48,210 nucleotides of DNA from an uncultured Paraprevotella sp. GTDB lineage: Bacteria > Bacteroidota > Bacteroidia > Bacteroidales > Bacteroidaceae. The notes under the pieces were generated by a model that saw only the letters and a list, made by a program, of their open reading frames with translations, did no database searches and was not told the DNA's origin. Positions 1-8,173 of the stretch are shown here, in pieces. A program made the translations under genes and the position numbers. The stretch spans positions 1-48,210 of the forward strand of contig CALUIS010000023.1 of the NCBI GenBank assembly GCA_944320765.1, read 5' to 3'. Position 1 is the first letter of the stretch, and every line of letters starts with the position of its first letter.

Positions 1-134
1 TCCTTTTCCATAAGGCAAAGGTCGGAATTATTAGGGATTTTGGAAAATAAATCCCCACTGAATTTCTACTGCCCCATTTTTGTATGAAGAAGATATTTAG
101 TGGCCGATTCCTGCACAGAATGGATTGTTTTGTG

Positions 135-142
135 TATATTTG
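135..142 (+). promoter_or_regulatory. -7 promoter element
   Basis: TATATTTG matches the Bacteroidetes -7 consensus TAnnTTTG and lies about 25 nt before the ATG of the lipid-kinase-like gene. I see no good TTTG -33 box at the usual 19-21 nt spacing. Confidence 0.5.
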
Positions 143-166
143 TGCGTTTAATTAGCGAAACGGATT

Positions 167-1093
167 ATGGAACCATCACGATGGGGCATCATTTATTGCC
201 CGAAAGAAGGTGTGCGTCACATACATAAGGAGTGGGAAGCGATACGTTCTTACTTGGGAGAGAAAGGGGTGCTGTATGATTTTGTCCAAAGCGAAGGGCC
301 GAAGTCGGTGGAGCGTCTGGCCGCCATGCTCGCCTCCAACGGTTATACTACCATCATCATCGTGGGAGGAGACGCCGCGTTGAACCGGGCCCTGAACGGT
401 ATATTGTCACAGGGCGACGAGGTGCGCCGCAGGGTGTCGCTGGGGGTGATACCCAACGGATGGGGCAATGATTTCGCACATTTTTGGGGATTTGAGGAAG
501 ATGACTACAAGCAGACGATTGACTGGCTGGTGAAAGGGCGGGTCCGCAAGGTGGATGTGGGATATTGCGTCTCGGAGAAGCTGGGCGAGGACCGTCCGCG
601 CTTTTTCCTGAACTGTGTGAATGTGGGGCTGGTGGCGAATATCATGAACATCAAGCACAAGACCCGCCGGTTCTGGGGGATGCTCACTTTGTCCCATTTG
701 GCTTCGATGTTCCTGCTGTTGTTCCAACGGATGGAATTCAAGATGCACCTGAAGGTCAATTTGGATGAGATAGACAAGCGGGTCATGACGGTGTGCGTGG
801 GCAGCGCCCGCGGTTACGGGCAGACCCCGAGCGGGGTGCCTTATAACGGATTGTTGGATGTGTCCGTGGTGTCCCATCCGGAGATGCGGCAGATGGTGGA
901 GGCCTTGTGGATGCTTTTCCGCGGGCGCTTCCTGAACCATAAGGCAGTGAAGTCGTACCGCACCCGGCGGGTGGATTTCCTGGACGACGGCAAGGCGATG
1001 GTCAGCCTTGACGGGGCGGTGTGGGAAGAGGGGGAGGCCCCCATGCGCGTCGGCATCCATCAGGAATGGATGAACTTCATCATTCCAAGTTGA
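167..1093 (+). CDS. Diacylglycerol kinase family lipid kinase-like protein
   Basis: The 308-residue protein has the diacylglycerol/sphingosine kinase (DAGK_cat) fold, whose members phosphorylate lipid hydroxyls with ATP in the cytosol or at the inner membrane. Visible signatures are the nucleotide-loop region GGDAALNRALNGI at residues 67-79 and IPNGWGNDFA at 95-104. The C-terminal half fits the beta-sandwich lobe of YegS/DgkB-like enzymes, and full length (about 300) fits the family. Both signatures deviate: the usual GGDGT is GGDAA and the usual P-x-G-T-x-N-D is PNGWGND, so substrate or activity may be altered. The ATG sits about 25 nt after a TAnnTTTG element. The next gene converges on it with an 11-nt gap and no obvious terminator. 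Family assignment is firm; the lipid substrate is unknown. Confidence 0.8.
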   Translation: MEPSRWGIIYCPKEGVRHIHKEWEAIRSYLGEKGVLYDFVQSEGPKSVERLAAMLASNGYTTIIIVGGDAALNRALNGILSQGDEVRRRVSLGVIPNGWGNDFAHFWGFEEDDYKQTIDWLVKGRVRKVDVGYCVSEKLGEDRPRFFLNCVNVGLVANIMNIKHKTRRFWGMLTLSHLASMFLLLFQRMEFKMHLKVNLDEIDKRVMTVCVGSARGYGQTPSGVPYNGLLDVSVVSHPEMRQMVEALWMLFRGRFLNHKAVKSYRTRRVDFLDDGKAMVSLDGAVWEEGEAPMRVGIHQEWMNFIIPS

Positions 1094-1104
1094 TGGGCTT
1101 ACGC

Positions 1105-1806
1105 TTATCCTATTCTGGAGATTTTTTCCAGCTTTTCCTCTGAGATGATTTTGATTTTCCGCCCGTCGATGGCGATGATTTTCTCGGCCGCGAAGTTGGT
1201 CAGCGTGCGGATGGCGTTGGACGTGGTCATGTTGGACAGGTTGGCCAGGTCTTCCCTGGAGAGGTAGATGCTCAGGGTGCATCCGTCCTCTTCCAGCCCG
1301 TAGCTTTCTTTCAGGAAGAGCAGTGACTCGGCCAGCCGCCCGCGGATGTGTTTCTGGGTCAGGTTGACAGTGCGTTCGTCCGCGATGCCCAAGTCAATGG
1401 AAAGTTGTTTGATGAAAAAGCAGGCCAATGCATTGTTCTCGGTGATTAAGTGGGTGATGGTCGTGATGGGAATCTGGGCGATGGTCGAGGTCTCGAAGGC
1501 CGCTGCCGCAGTCAGGTATTCCTGATGTGCGAAATAGGCACGGTAGGCGAAATATTCCACCGGCTTGATGACGCGGATGATTTGGTTGCGTCCGCTCACG
1601 CCGTTCTTGAATATTTTCACTTTGCCCGACAGGAGGCACATGAACTGGGTGGGAAACTCCCCCTCGCTGTAAATGGCCTCGTTTTTCCTGTAAGTATATA
1701 CCGTGAGGTTTTCCGTGAGGAAGTCGCGCTGTTCCTGGGTGAGCGGGTTGCATAAATCGGAAATCTTCTCGAGGACTTCCTCTTTGCCCATTTCTTTCCT
1801 GACCAT
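1105..1806 (-). CDS. Crp/Fnr family transcriptional regulator
   Basis: The protein has an N-terminal cyclic-nucleotide-binding-like beta roll (about residues 25-120), a connecting helix and a C-terminal winged helix-turn-helix (about 165-215; LSREDLANLSNMTTSNAIRTL is the HTH region). There is no cluster of cysteines as in FNR, so it is not an obvious oxygen sensor. The ligand is unknown, and phosphate-cassette residues of true CRP are not evident. Two starts are possible: the ATG at 1806 (233 aa), or the ATG at 1791, which has AGGAAAG just upstream and gives 228 aa. It is divergent from the glycogen operon across a 245-bp region holding promoters for both, so it is a candidate regulator of that operon or of itself. 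That role is inference. Confidence 0.88.
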   Translation of the reverse strand: MVRKEMGKEEVLEKISDLCNPLTQEQRDFLTENLTVYTYRKNEAIYSEGEFPTQFMCLLSGKVKIFKNGVSGRNQIIRVIKPVEYFAYRAYFAHQEYLTAAAAFETSTIAQIPITTITHLITENNALACFFIKQLSIDLGIADERTVNLTQKHIRGRLAESLLFLKESYGLEEDGCTLSIYLSREDLANLSNMTTSNAIRTLTNFAAEKIIAIDGRKIKIISEEKLEKISRIG

Positions 1807-1856
1807 AAATCAATTCAAAGCTATAATTAAATTCAATGCAATTGGTATTTCGTGTA

Positions 1857-1864
1857 CAAAATTA
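1857..1864 (-). promoter_or_regulatory. -7 element of the Crp/Fnr gene
   Basis: On the minus strand this reads TAATTTTG, a match to TAnnTTTG, with a TTTTA stretch (about 1885-1889) near -33 spacing. The Crp/Fnr start codon is about 50 nt downstream. Confidence 0.55.
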
Positions 1865-1955
1865 ATAAAACTTGATAGATTCGTAAAACGTGCGGAACAC
1901 AAAATATGTTATACAGCATGTTTTTATGAAATCTTAAAAATATGCGCGTGCAAAA

Positions 1956-1987
1956 TTTCGCAGATAGCCGGAAAAATAGTATTTTTG
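1956..1987 (+). promoter_or_regulatory. Promoter of the glycogen operon
   Basis: TTTC at 1956-1959 and TATTTTTG at 1980-1987 are separated by 20 nt, close to the Bacteroidetes -33/-7 pair TTTG...TAnnTTTG. The leader to the debranching enzyme ATG at 2052 is about 58 nt. It contains CCTTATTATA at 2029-2038, which also occurs upstream of atpD and glnN. Confidence 0.65.
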
Positions 1988-2051
1988 GGTTCATAAAACG
2001 GAGACAAAATATACGATGACATGAAAAACCTTATTATATAAATTCTAGGCT

Positions 2052-3998
2052 ATGAGTTACATTCATTTTGATAAGACTTTAATGACCAACCTGGAAGAAT
2101 CATTACCTAAGGAGATTCTGAGATCGAACCGGTCGGGTGCTTACTCATGTTCCACGATTGTGGACTGCAACACGAGGAAATACCACGGTTTGCTGGTAGT
2201 GCCGATTCCGGAGCTGGGGGATGAGAATTATGTGTTGTTGTCGTCTCTGGATGAAACGGTGGTGCAACACGGGGCCGAGTTTAACTTGGGGCTTCATAAA
2301 TACCAAGGCAACAACTTCAGTCCTAACGGACACAAGTACATCCGCGAGTTCAACTGCGACCAGGTTCCCACCACCATATATAGGGTCGGGGGCGTGGTGC
2401 TGAAGAAGGAAAAGGTGTTCCAGCATTACGAGAACCGTATCATCATCCGCTACACGCTTCTCGATGCCCATTCGGAGACCACGTTGAAGCTCCGTCCCTT
2501 CCTGGCGTTCCGGAGTGTGAGGGAGTACACGCATGAGAATTCCCGGGTGAACAAGAGTTACCGGGAAGTCTCCAACGGCATCAAGACGTGCATGTACGAC
2601 GGCTTCCCCGAATTGTACATGCAGCTGAACAAGAAGAATGATTTTGTCTTCCAACCGGACTGGTATCGGGGCGTGGAGTATCCGAAAGAACTGGAGAGGG
2701 GATATGCGTTTACGGAGGACTTGTATGTCCCCGGATATTTTGAGATGAAAATCAAAATGGGGGAGAGCATCGTGTTCTCCGCCGGCCTTTCCGAGATTAA
2801 GACCAGCCAGCTGAAACAAATCGCAGACTTTGAGGTGAACATCCGTACGCCACGCGACAATTTCTACCATTGCCTGGTGAACTCGGCGCATCAGTTCTAT
2901 TACCATGTGGACGGCGAGAATTATATCCTGGCCGGCTATCCTTGGTTCAAGTGCCGGGCGCGCGACATGCTCATCTCCCTGCCGGGGCTGACGCTGGTGA
3001 ACGACGAGGTGGAGCAATACGAGATGTGCATGAAGACCGTGGAAAAGGGCTTGCGCGAGTTTATGGCGGGCGAGCCGCTGACGGTCAAGATTTATGAGAT
3101 TGAGCATCCGGACATCCTCTTGTGGGCCATGTGGTGCATCCAGCAGTATGCCAAGATTGTCTCTTGGGAGAAATGCGTGGAGAAGTACGGCCCCTTGGCC
3201 AAAGCCATTATGGAGTTTATCAGTTCAAGTTCCCATCCAAACCTGAAGGTCCGCGAGAATGGATTGCTTTACGCCAAGGGCAAGGACAAGGCCGTTACTT
3301 GGATGAACTCTACCGCCAACGGGCGTCCGATTGTGCCGAGAAGCGGCTATATCGTGGAATTCAATGCGTTGTGGTATAATGCGCTGAAGTTCAGCGAGGA
3401 AATATGCGGGCAGGCCGGACTGGAGGAAGAGCGGGCGAAGTATGCCGGCATGGCGGAACAGGTGGGCGTGTCATTCAAGGACGTCTTCCTGAACCCATAC
3501 GGCTATCTGTTCGATTACGTGGACGAGAACGACGACCATCCGGACTGGAGCGTCCGGCCGAACATGATATTCGCCGTGGCGTTGGATTTCTCCCCGCTGA
3601 CTCTTCCGGAGAGGAAGGCGATATTCGACCTTTGCACGAAAGAGCTGCTGACCCCGAAGGGGCTTCGTACGCTGAGTCCGAAGAGCGGCGGATACAATCC
3701 GATGTACGTGGGTCCGCAGGTGCAGCGGGATTATGCCTACCATCAAGGTACGGCGTGGCCGTGGCTGTCGGGCTTCTACATGGAAGCGTGCCTGAAACTG
3801 TACAAGAACAGCCGCGTAAGTTTCGTGGAGCGTGTGCTGGTCGGTTTCGAGGAAGAGATGTTCTACCATTGCCTGGGGACTCTGCCGGAACTCTTCGACG
3901 GCAATCCTCCGTTCCACGGGCGTGGGGCGATATCCTTTGCCATGAACGTGGCGGAAATTCTTCGGGTCGTGAAATTGGTTGAAAAGTATATAAGTTAA
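2052..3998 (+). CDS. Glycogen debranching enzyme (amylo-alpha-1,6-glucosidase type)
   Basis: The 648-residue protein matches the bacterial debranching enzyme family (GH133-like). An N-terminal beta-sandwich domain begins with the characteristic SNRSGAYSCSTIVDCNTRKYHGLL region (residues about 26-49). A C-terminal alpha/alpha-barrel (about 270-640) contains YPWFKCRARDMLISLPGL and the late HQGTAWPWLSGFY segment. The family hydrolyses alpha-1,6 branch points left after outer chains are trimmed, in the cytosol. No signal peptide is visible, which favours internal glycogen over dietary starch. It is first in a three-gene operon with a GT-B transferase (17 nt downstream) and a GH57 protein. The promoter lies about 60 nt upstream. 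Confidence 0.92.
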   Translation: MSYIHFDKTLMTNLEESLPKEILRSNRSGAYSCSTIVDCNTRKYHGLLVVPIPELGDENYVLLSSLDETVVQHGAEFNLGLHKYQGNNFSPNGHKYIREFNCDQVPTTIYRVGGVVLKKEKVFQHYENRIIIRYTLLDAHSETTLKLRPFLAFRSVREYTHENSRVNKSYREVSNGIKTCMYDGFPELYMQLNKKNDFVFQPDWYRGVEYPKELERGYAFTEDLYVPGYFEMKIKMGESIVFSAGLSEIKTSQLKQIADFEVNIRTPRDNFYHCLVNSAHQFYYHVDGENYILAGYPWFKCRARDMLISLPGLTLVNDEVEQYEMCMKTVEKGLREFMAGEPLTVKIYEIEHPDILLWAMWCIQQYAKIVSWEKCVEKYGPLAKAIMEFISSSSHPNLKVRENGLLYAKGKDKAVTWMNSTANGRPIVPRSGYIVEFNALWYNALKFSEEICGQAGLEEERAKYAGMAEQVGVSFKDVFLNPYGYLFDYVDENDDHPDWSVRPNMIFAVALDFSPLTLPERKAIFDLCTKELLTPKGLRTLSPKSGGYNPMYVGPQVQRDYAYHQGTAWPWLSGFYMEACLKLYKNSRVSFVERVLVGFEEEMFYHCLGTLPELFDGNPPFHGRGAISFAMNVAEILRVVKLVEKYIS

Positions 3999-4015
3999 GA
4001 TAGGAGGAGCGGAAT

Positions 4016-5296
4016 ATGAAAGTGTTAATGTTTGGCTGGGAGTTTCCTCCTCATATCAGCGGAGGACTTGGTACCGCCAGTTACGGTATGACGAACGGGC
4101 TTTCCATGCAGTCCGATATGGAAATCACCTTCTGTGTCCCGAAGCTTTGGGGCGATGAGGATACCAGCTTTTTGAACTTGATCAGCATGAACAGTGTGCC
4201 CATCGTGTGGCGCGACGTGAATTGGGATTATGTGAAAGGCCGGGTAGGCCATTATATGGACCCGCAGTTGTATTATGACCTCCGCGACCATATCTATGCC
4301 GACTTTTCCTATATGTATGTGAACGACTTGGGATGTATGGAGTTCGCGGGCGGCTATCCGTCCAACCTGCATGAGGAAATCAACAATTATTCCATCGTGG
4401 CAGGCGTGGTGGCCCGCCAGCAGCAGTTCGACATCATCCATGCCCACGACTGGCTCACTTATCCGGCCGGCATCCATGCCAAGCAGGTGAGCGGGAAGCC
4501 TCTGGTGATTCATGTGCATGCCACGGATTTCGACCGCAGCCGCGGCAATGTGAACCCCACGGTGTACGGCATAGAGAAGAATGGAATGGACCATGCGGAC
4601 TGCATCATGTGTGTGAGCGAGCTGACCCGCCAGACGGTCATCAACCACTATCACCAGGATCCGGCCAAGTGCTTTGCCATGCACAACGCGGTCTATCCCT
4701 TGGCTCCCGAGCTGCAGGAAATTGTGGACCAGCGGAAGCCGAGTGCCGAGCGCAAGGAAAAAGTCGTGACTTTCTTGGGGCGCATCACGATGCAGAAAGG
4801 TCCGGAATATTTCATCGAGGCAGCCAAGAGGGTGCTGGACCGCACGCGCAACGTGCGTTTCTGCTTTGCCGGAAGCGGCGACATGATGAACTCCATGATT
4901 GAGATGGCGGCGGCTTACGGCATTGCGGACCGTTGCCACTTCCCGGGATTCATGAAGGGCAAGCAAGTGTTTGAGTGTTTCCGCGACAGCGATGTCTATG
5001 TGATGCCTTCCGTGTCCGAGCCGTTCGGCATCTCTCCGTTGGAGGCCATGCAGAGCGGGGTGCCTTCCATTATCAGCAAGCAGTCCGGGTGTGCCGAGAT
5101 CCTGACGCATTGCATCAAGGTGGACTATTGGGACATTGATGCCATGGCGGATGCCATGTATGCCTTGTGCATGTATCCTTCGCTGCACGACTACCTTCAG
5201 GTGGAAGGCAAGAAGGAAGTGGACGGCATCACGTGGGAGAAGGTGGGACACCGCATCCGCAAGCTTTATGATGAGACCATTCAAAAATGTAAATAA
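4016..5296 (+). CDS. GT-B glycosyltransferase, probable glycogen synthase
   Basis: This 426-residue protein has both Rossmann lobes of a GT-B enzyme. The N-terminus carries an SGGLGT loop (residues 15-20), the position where GlgA enzymes bind the nucleotide sugar. DIIHAHDWLTYP (about 140-151) resembles the GT4/GT5 HAHDW motif. The C-terminal lobe starts near GRITMQKGPEYF, and EPFGISPLEAMQSG supplies the E-x7-E motif that holds the donor. A clear Shine-Dalgarno (AGGAGG, about 4002-4007) precedes the ATG. Lying between a debranching enzyme and a GH57 protein, it most likely elongates glycogen chains. The donor (ADP- or UDP-glucose) cannot be read from sequence, and GT4 versus GT5 assignment is open. 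Confidence 0.82.
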   Translation: MKVLMFGWEFPPHISGGLGTASYGMTNGLSMQSDMEITFCVPKLWGDEDTSFLNLISMNSVPIVWRDVNWDYVKGRVGHYMDPQLYYDLRDHIYADFSYMYVNDLGCMEFAGGYPSNLHEEINNYSIVAGVVARQQQFDIIHAHDWLTYPAGIHAKQVSGKPLVIHVHATDFDRSRGNVNPTVYGIEKNGMDHADCIMCVSELTRQTVINHYHQDPAKCFAMHNAVYPLAPELQEIVDQRKPSAERKEKVVTFLGRITMQKGPEYFIEAAKRVLDRTRNVRFCFAGSGDMMNSMIEMAAAYGIADRCHFPGFMKGKQVFECFRDSDVYVMPSVSEPFGISPLEAMQSGVPSIISKQSGCAEILTHCIKVDYWDIDAMADAMYALCMYPSLHDYLQVEGKKEVDGITWEKVGHRIRKLYDETIQKCK

Positions 5297-5312
5297 TCTA
5301 AAATCCTAAGAC

Positions 5313-6665
5313 ATGAAAACGATTTGCCTTTATTTTGAGATTCATCAAAATATACATTTGAAACGTTACCGCTTCTTTGACATCGGTACGGACCATTACT
5401 ACTACGACGACTACGAGAACGAGCAGAGCATCACCGCGACGGCGGAGCAGTCCTACATTCCGGCCTTGCAGACCTTGCTCCAGATGGCCAAGGACAACCC
5501 CGGATTCTTCAAGGTGGCGTTCTCCATTTCCGGATGCGCGATTGAGTTGTTGGAGAACTACGCCCCTACGGTCATCGAGCTTCTGCAGGAATTGAATGAG
5601 ACCGGGTGTGTGGAGTTCCTGGCCGAGCCTTATTCCCATGGCCTTTCCTCTTTGGCCAACGAGGACAGCTTCAGGGAGGAGACGATGCGGATGGCGCGGA
5701 AGGTCAAGGAGCTGTTCGGCCAGCAGCCCAAGGTGTTCCGCAACTCCTCGTTGATTTATTCGGATGACATCGGGAATATCGTGGCTTCCATGGGATTCAA
5801 CGGTGTGCTGACCGAGGGGGCCAAGCACGTCTTGGGATGGAAGAGCCCGCATTTCGTATACCACTGTGCGCAGAACCCCAACCTGAAGTTGCTGTTGCGC
5901 GACTATAAGCTGTCGGATGACATCTCCTTGCGTTTTGGCAATTCCACGTGGAGCGAGTACCCCTTGTTCGCCGACACCTATATGGATTGGATCGCTTCTG
6001 TGCCGGAGGAGGAGCAGGTCATCAATATCTTTATGGAACTGTGCGCATTGGGCATGTTCCAGCCGCTTTCCACCAATATCCTGGAGTTTGTCAAGGCTCT
6101 GCCGGCTTGCGCCAAGCAGCGCGGCATCACGTTCTCCACGCCTTCTGAGGTCATCGCGCAGCATCCGTCGGTGGACGCGCTCGAGGTGGCTTACCCCATG
6201 TCGTGGGTGGACGAGGAGCGCGACATCAGCTGCTGGCTGGGCAACGGGATGCAGCGTGAGGCTTTCAACAAGCTGTACAGCGTGGCCGACCGTGTGCGCA
6301 TCTGCACCGACAGGCGGCTCAGGCAAGACTGGGACTACCTGCAGGCCAGCAACAATTTCCGCTTCATGACCACAAAGGCCAGCAGCTGGAACATGTACCG
6401 CGGCATCTACGATTCGCCTTATGATGCGTTCACCAACTATATGAACATTCTGGGCGATTTCATCAACCGTGTGAACAGCATGTATCCGAGCGATATAGAC
6501 AATGAGGAGTTGAACTCGCTGCTGACCCTGATCAAGAACCAAGGCGAGGAGCTGGAGGTGAAGGACAAGGAAATCGCACGGTTGAACGCGCGGCTGAAAA
6601 AGCTTTCCCCGGACGAAGGGGCTGCTCCGAAGAAGACGCGGAAGACCGCGGCAAAGAAACAGTGA
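5313..6665 (+). CDS. GH57 alpha-amylase-like protein with substituted nucleophile
   Basis: The 450-residue protein follows the GH57 layout: an N-terminal EIHQ segment (residues 9-12), EFLAEPYSHGL (101-111), the nucleophile strand RNSSLIYSDD (143-152) and LSDDISLRF (200-208). In active GH57 amylases the nucleophile strand reads like FRNTEL; here the Glu position is Ser146. The acidic pair Asp202/Asp203 in the acid/base region is retained. GH57 amylase-like homologues lacking a catalytic residue are described in Bacteroidetes, so this is probably a conserved trait and not a sequencing error. Residues about 410-450 are charged, with a coiled-coil-like stretch and a lysine-rich end. It is last in the glycogen operon, 16 nt after the transferase; a glucan-binding or regulatory role is possible. 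Confidence 0.88.
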   Translation: MKTICLYFEIHQNIHLKRYRFFDIGTDHYYYDDYENEQSITATAEQSYIPALQTLLQMAKDNPGFFKVAFSISGCAIELLENYAPTVIELLQELNETGCVEFLAEPYSHGLSSLANEDSFREETMRMARKVKELFGQQPKVFRNSSLIYSDDIGNIVASMGFNGVLTEGAKHVLGWKSPHFVYHCAQNPNLKLLLRDYKLSDDISLRFGNSTWSEYPLFADTYMDWIASVPEEEQVINIFMELCALGMFQPLSTNILEFVKALPACAKQRGITFSTPSEVIAQHPSVDALEVAYPMSWVDEERDISCWLGNGMQREAFNKLYSVADRVRICTDRRLRQDWDYLQASNNFRFMTTKASSWNMYRGIYDSPYDAFTNYMNILGDFINRVNSMYPSDIDNEELNSLLTLIKNQGEELEVKDKEIARLNARLKKLSPDEGAAPKKTRKTAAKKQ

Positions 6666-6676
6666 GCATAGGGGCA

Positions 6677-6730
6677 AATGAAGACGAAAGGCCGGCATCC
6701 TGCAGCGGATGCCGGCCTTTCGTCTTCATT
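6677..6730. terminator. Bidirectional terminator, 24-bp perfect stem
   Basis: The arms 6677-6700 and 6707-6730 are perfectly complementary over 24 bp around a 6-nt loop (TGCAGC). Each arm has GGCCGGCATCC at the loop end and an A/T-rich outer end. The hairpin lies between convergent genes (glycogen operon on plus, DUF4270 gene on minus), so it can terminate both transcripts. Confidence 0.88.
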
Positions 6731-6741
6731 ATGGCCGTCTT

Positions 6742-8151
6742 TCACTCGAAAGTGCTGTAGATAATCTGCATCTGGATGGCCTGGCCTTCTCCGCCTGCCA
6801 GCCGTGCGTTGCCCAATCCCATGTCGTGCGTGACGCTCACGATGTTGTTGCTGTTGTCTTCGTTGGTCTCTACCGGGATGAGGACGATTTTGTTCCAGTC
6901 TGGGTTCAGCCGTGCCCATTCATCGGGTGACATGCCGTTCTTGGCGGCTTCCTGGTTCTTCTCGCGGCGGCAGTATGCCACCAGGTTGCAGATGTTGGAG
7001 AAAGTGTAGGTGTTGTAGCTGCTGTTGAACGACGTGATATAGGAGGTCTTCTCGTCCGGCACGTTCCCTTCCTCGAAGAACGAGTACATGTCCTGCTTGC
7101 GCACCAGCAGCAGGGTTTGCGGAGTCTCGAATCCGCTCTCGGGATGGGTGGCGTTGTATCGGTACAGGGTGAACTGCGCCTGGTTGATGCTGTCGTTCTG
7201 GTGTCCTTCGTAGATGTCGTCCACGGGGAGTGTCATTTCCGTGAAGATGCCCGCCGGGGTCTTCAGGTAGGTGCATTGGGGGTTGCGGTCCACGAACTCC
7301 TGCAGGTTCCCGTTCTCGATATGGGTGTTCTGCAACACCTCGGGCGTGGCGGCGAACCGGCTCATTCCGACATAGACCGTGTCTTTTTCCGGGTCCTTGT
7401 AGCGGAAGAAGAGGTTCATGGCGCCGACCCTCATCTTGAGCATGGTGCCGTCCCCGTCAGCCGTCCTGAAATAGAATCCCGGACACACGTGGCGTATGAA
7501 GTTGTATGAGTTCTTGAAGAAGTCCTTGTTCTCGTAGTATTTCCGGATGATGAACGTTCCGTATTCCTTGGGGAGCACGATGCGTATGTTCGGCGTATAG
7601 GAGTCGCTTTCCAGCTCGTCGTCCGACAGCGTGAAATCCTTTGCCGTGATAATCTTCCGCACCAGCGGTCCTGCGGCCTGGGGGTTGATGTATTGCGCGA
7701 GGTCGGCATTGCTGTAGTAGGTGGTGTCCTCGCGGATGACGTGGGTCGTGTCCAGCTCGTAGACTTCCATTTTCATCGGATTGTTGTCGTCGCCGTAATA
7801 CTTTTCGTAATACAGCCGTATCTCGATGGAGTCGGCCTCGATTTCCCCCTGCCCGTTTTTCACCATCAGGTCATAGTCGGGGAACTCATAGTCTTCCAGC
7901 GTGCTGAACTGCGCCAGGAATTCCGCGTTGATTTGCTGGTGGGTTTCGGGGTCGGTCATGCGTCCCAGGTAGGAGCTGTTGCTGTTGCTGAGGACGGAGT
8001 CCGCCACGATTGAGCGCGTGCTGGCTTCATAGACGGACGTGGAGGCGTTGATGTTGTCAGAGTCCGTAAAGATGCCTATCGTGTCGGTCGTGTCATCGCA
8101 GGCCACGCCGCACAGCCCGAGTGCCGCGATGAATGAGTTTCTTATTTTCAT
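6742..8151 (-). CDS. DUF4270 family lipoprotein
   Basis: The protein is 469 residues from the ATG at 8151. It starts with a lipoprotein signal peptide, MKIRNSFIAALGLCGVAC, with Cys18 as the lipidation site. An in-frame upstream extension to 8250 would bury this signal peptide and overlap the preceding gene, so it is rejected. The body is rich in beta-strand-like and acidic segments and matches the Bacteroidetes family DUF4270, whose function is unknown. It starts 22 nt after the stop of the glycogen-synthase N-lobe gene and is probably co-transcribed with it. The pairing suggests, but does not prove, a shared cell-envelope or polysaccharide-related role. Confidence 0.8.
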   Translation of the reverse strand: MKIRNSFIAALGLCGVACDDTTDTIGIFTDSDNINASTSVYEASTRSIVADSVLSNSNSSYLGRMTDPETHQQINAEFLAQFSTLEDYEFPDYDLMVKNGQGEIEADSIEIRLYYEKYYGDDNNPMKMEVYELDTTHVIREDTTYYSNADLAQYINPQAAGPLVRKIITAKDFTLSDDELESDSYTPNIRIVLPKEYGTFIIRKYYENKDFFKNSYNFIRHVCPGFYFRTADGDGTMLKMRVGAMNLFFRYKDPEKDTVYVGMSRFAATPEVLQNTHIENGNLQEFVDRNPQCTYLKTPAGIFTEMTLPVDDIYEGHQNDSINQAQFTLYRYNATHPESGFETPQTLLLVRKQDMYSFFEEGNVPDEKTSYITSFNSSYNTYTFSNICNLVAYCRREKNQEAAKNGMSPDEWARLNPDWNKIVLIPVETNEDNSNNIVSVTHDMGLGNARLAGGEGQAIQMQIIYSTFE

Positions 8152-8173
8152 TTGTCGTGTGGTAATAGGATGT

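Noticed and set aside
1..166. Gene fragment at the left edge
   Set aside because: No frame with recognisable content; only a -7 element is seen.
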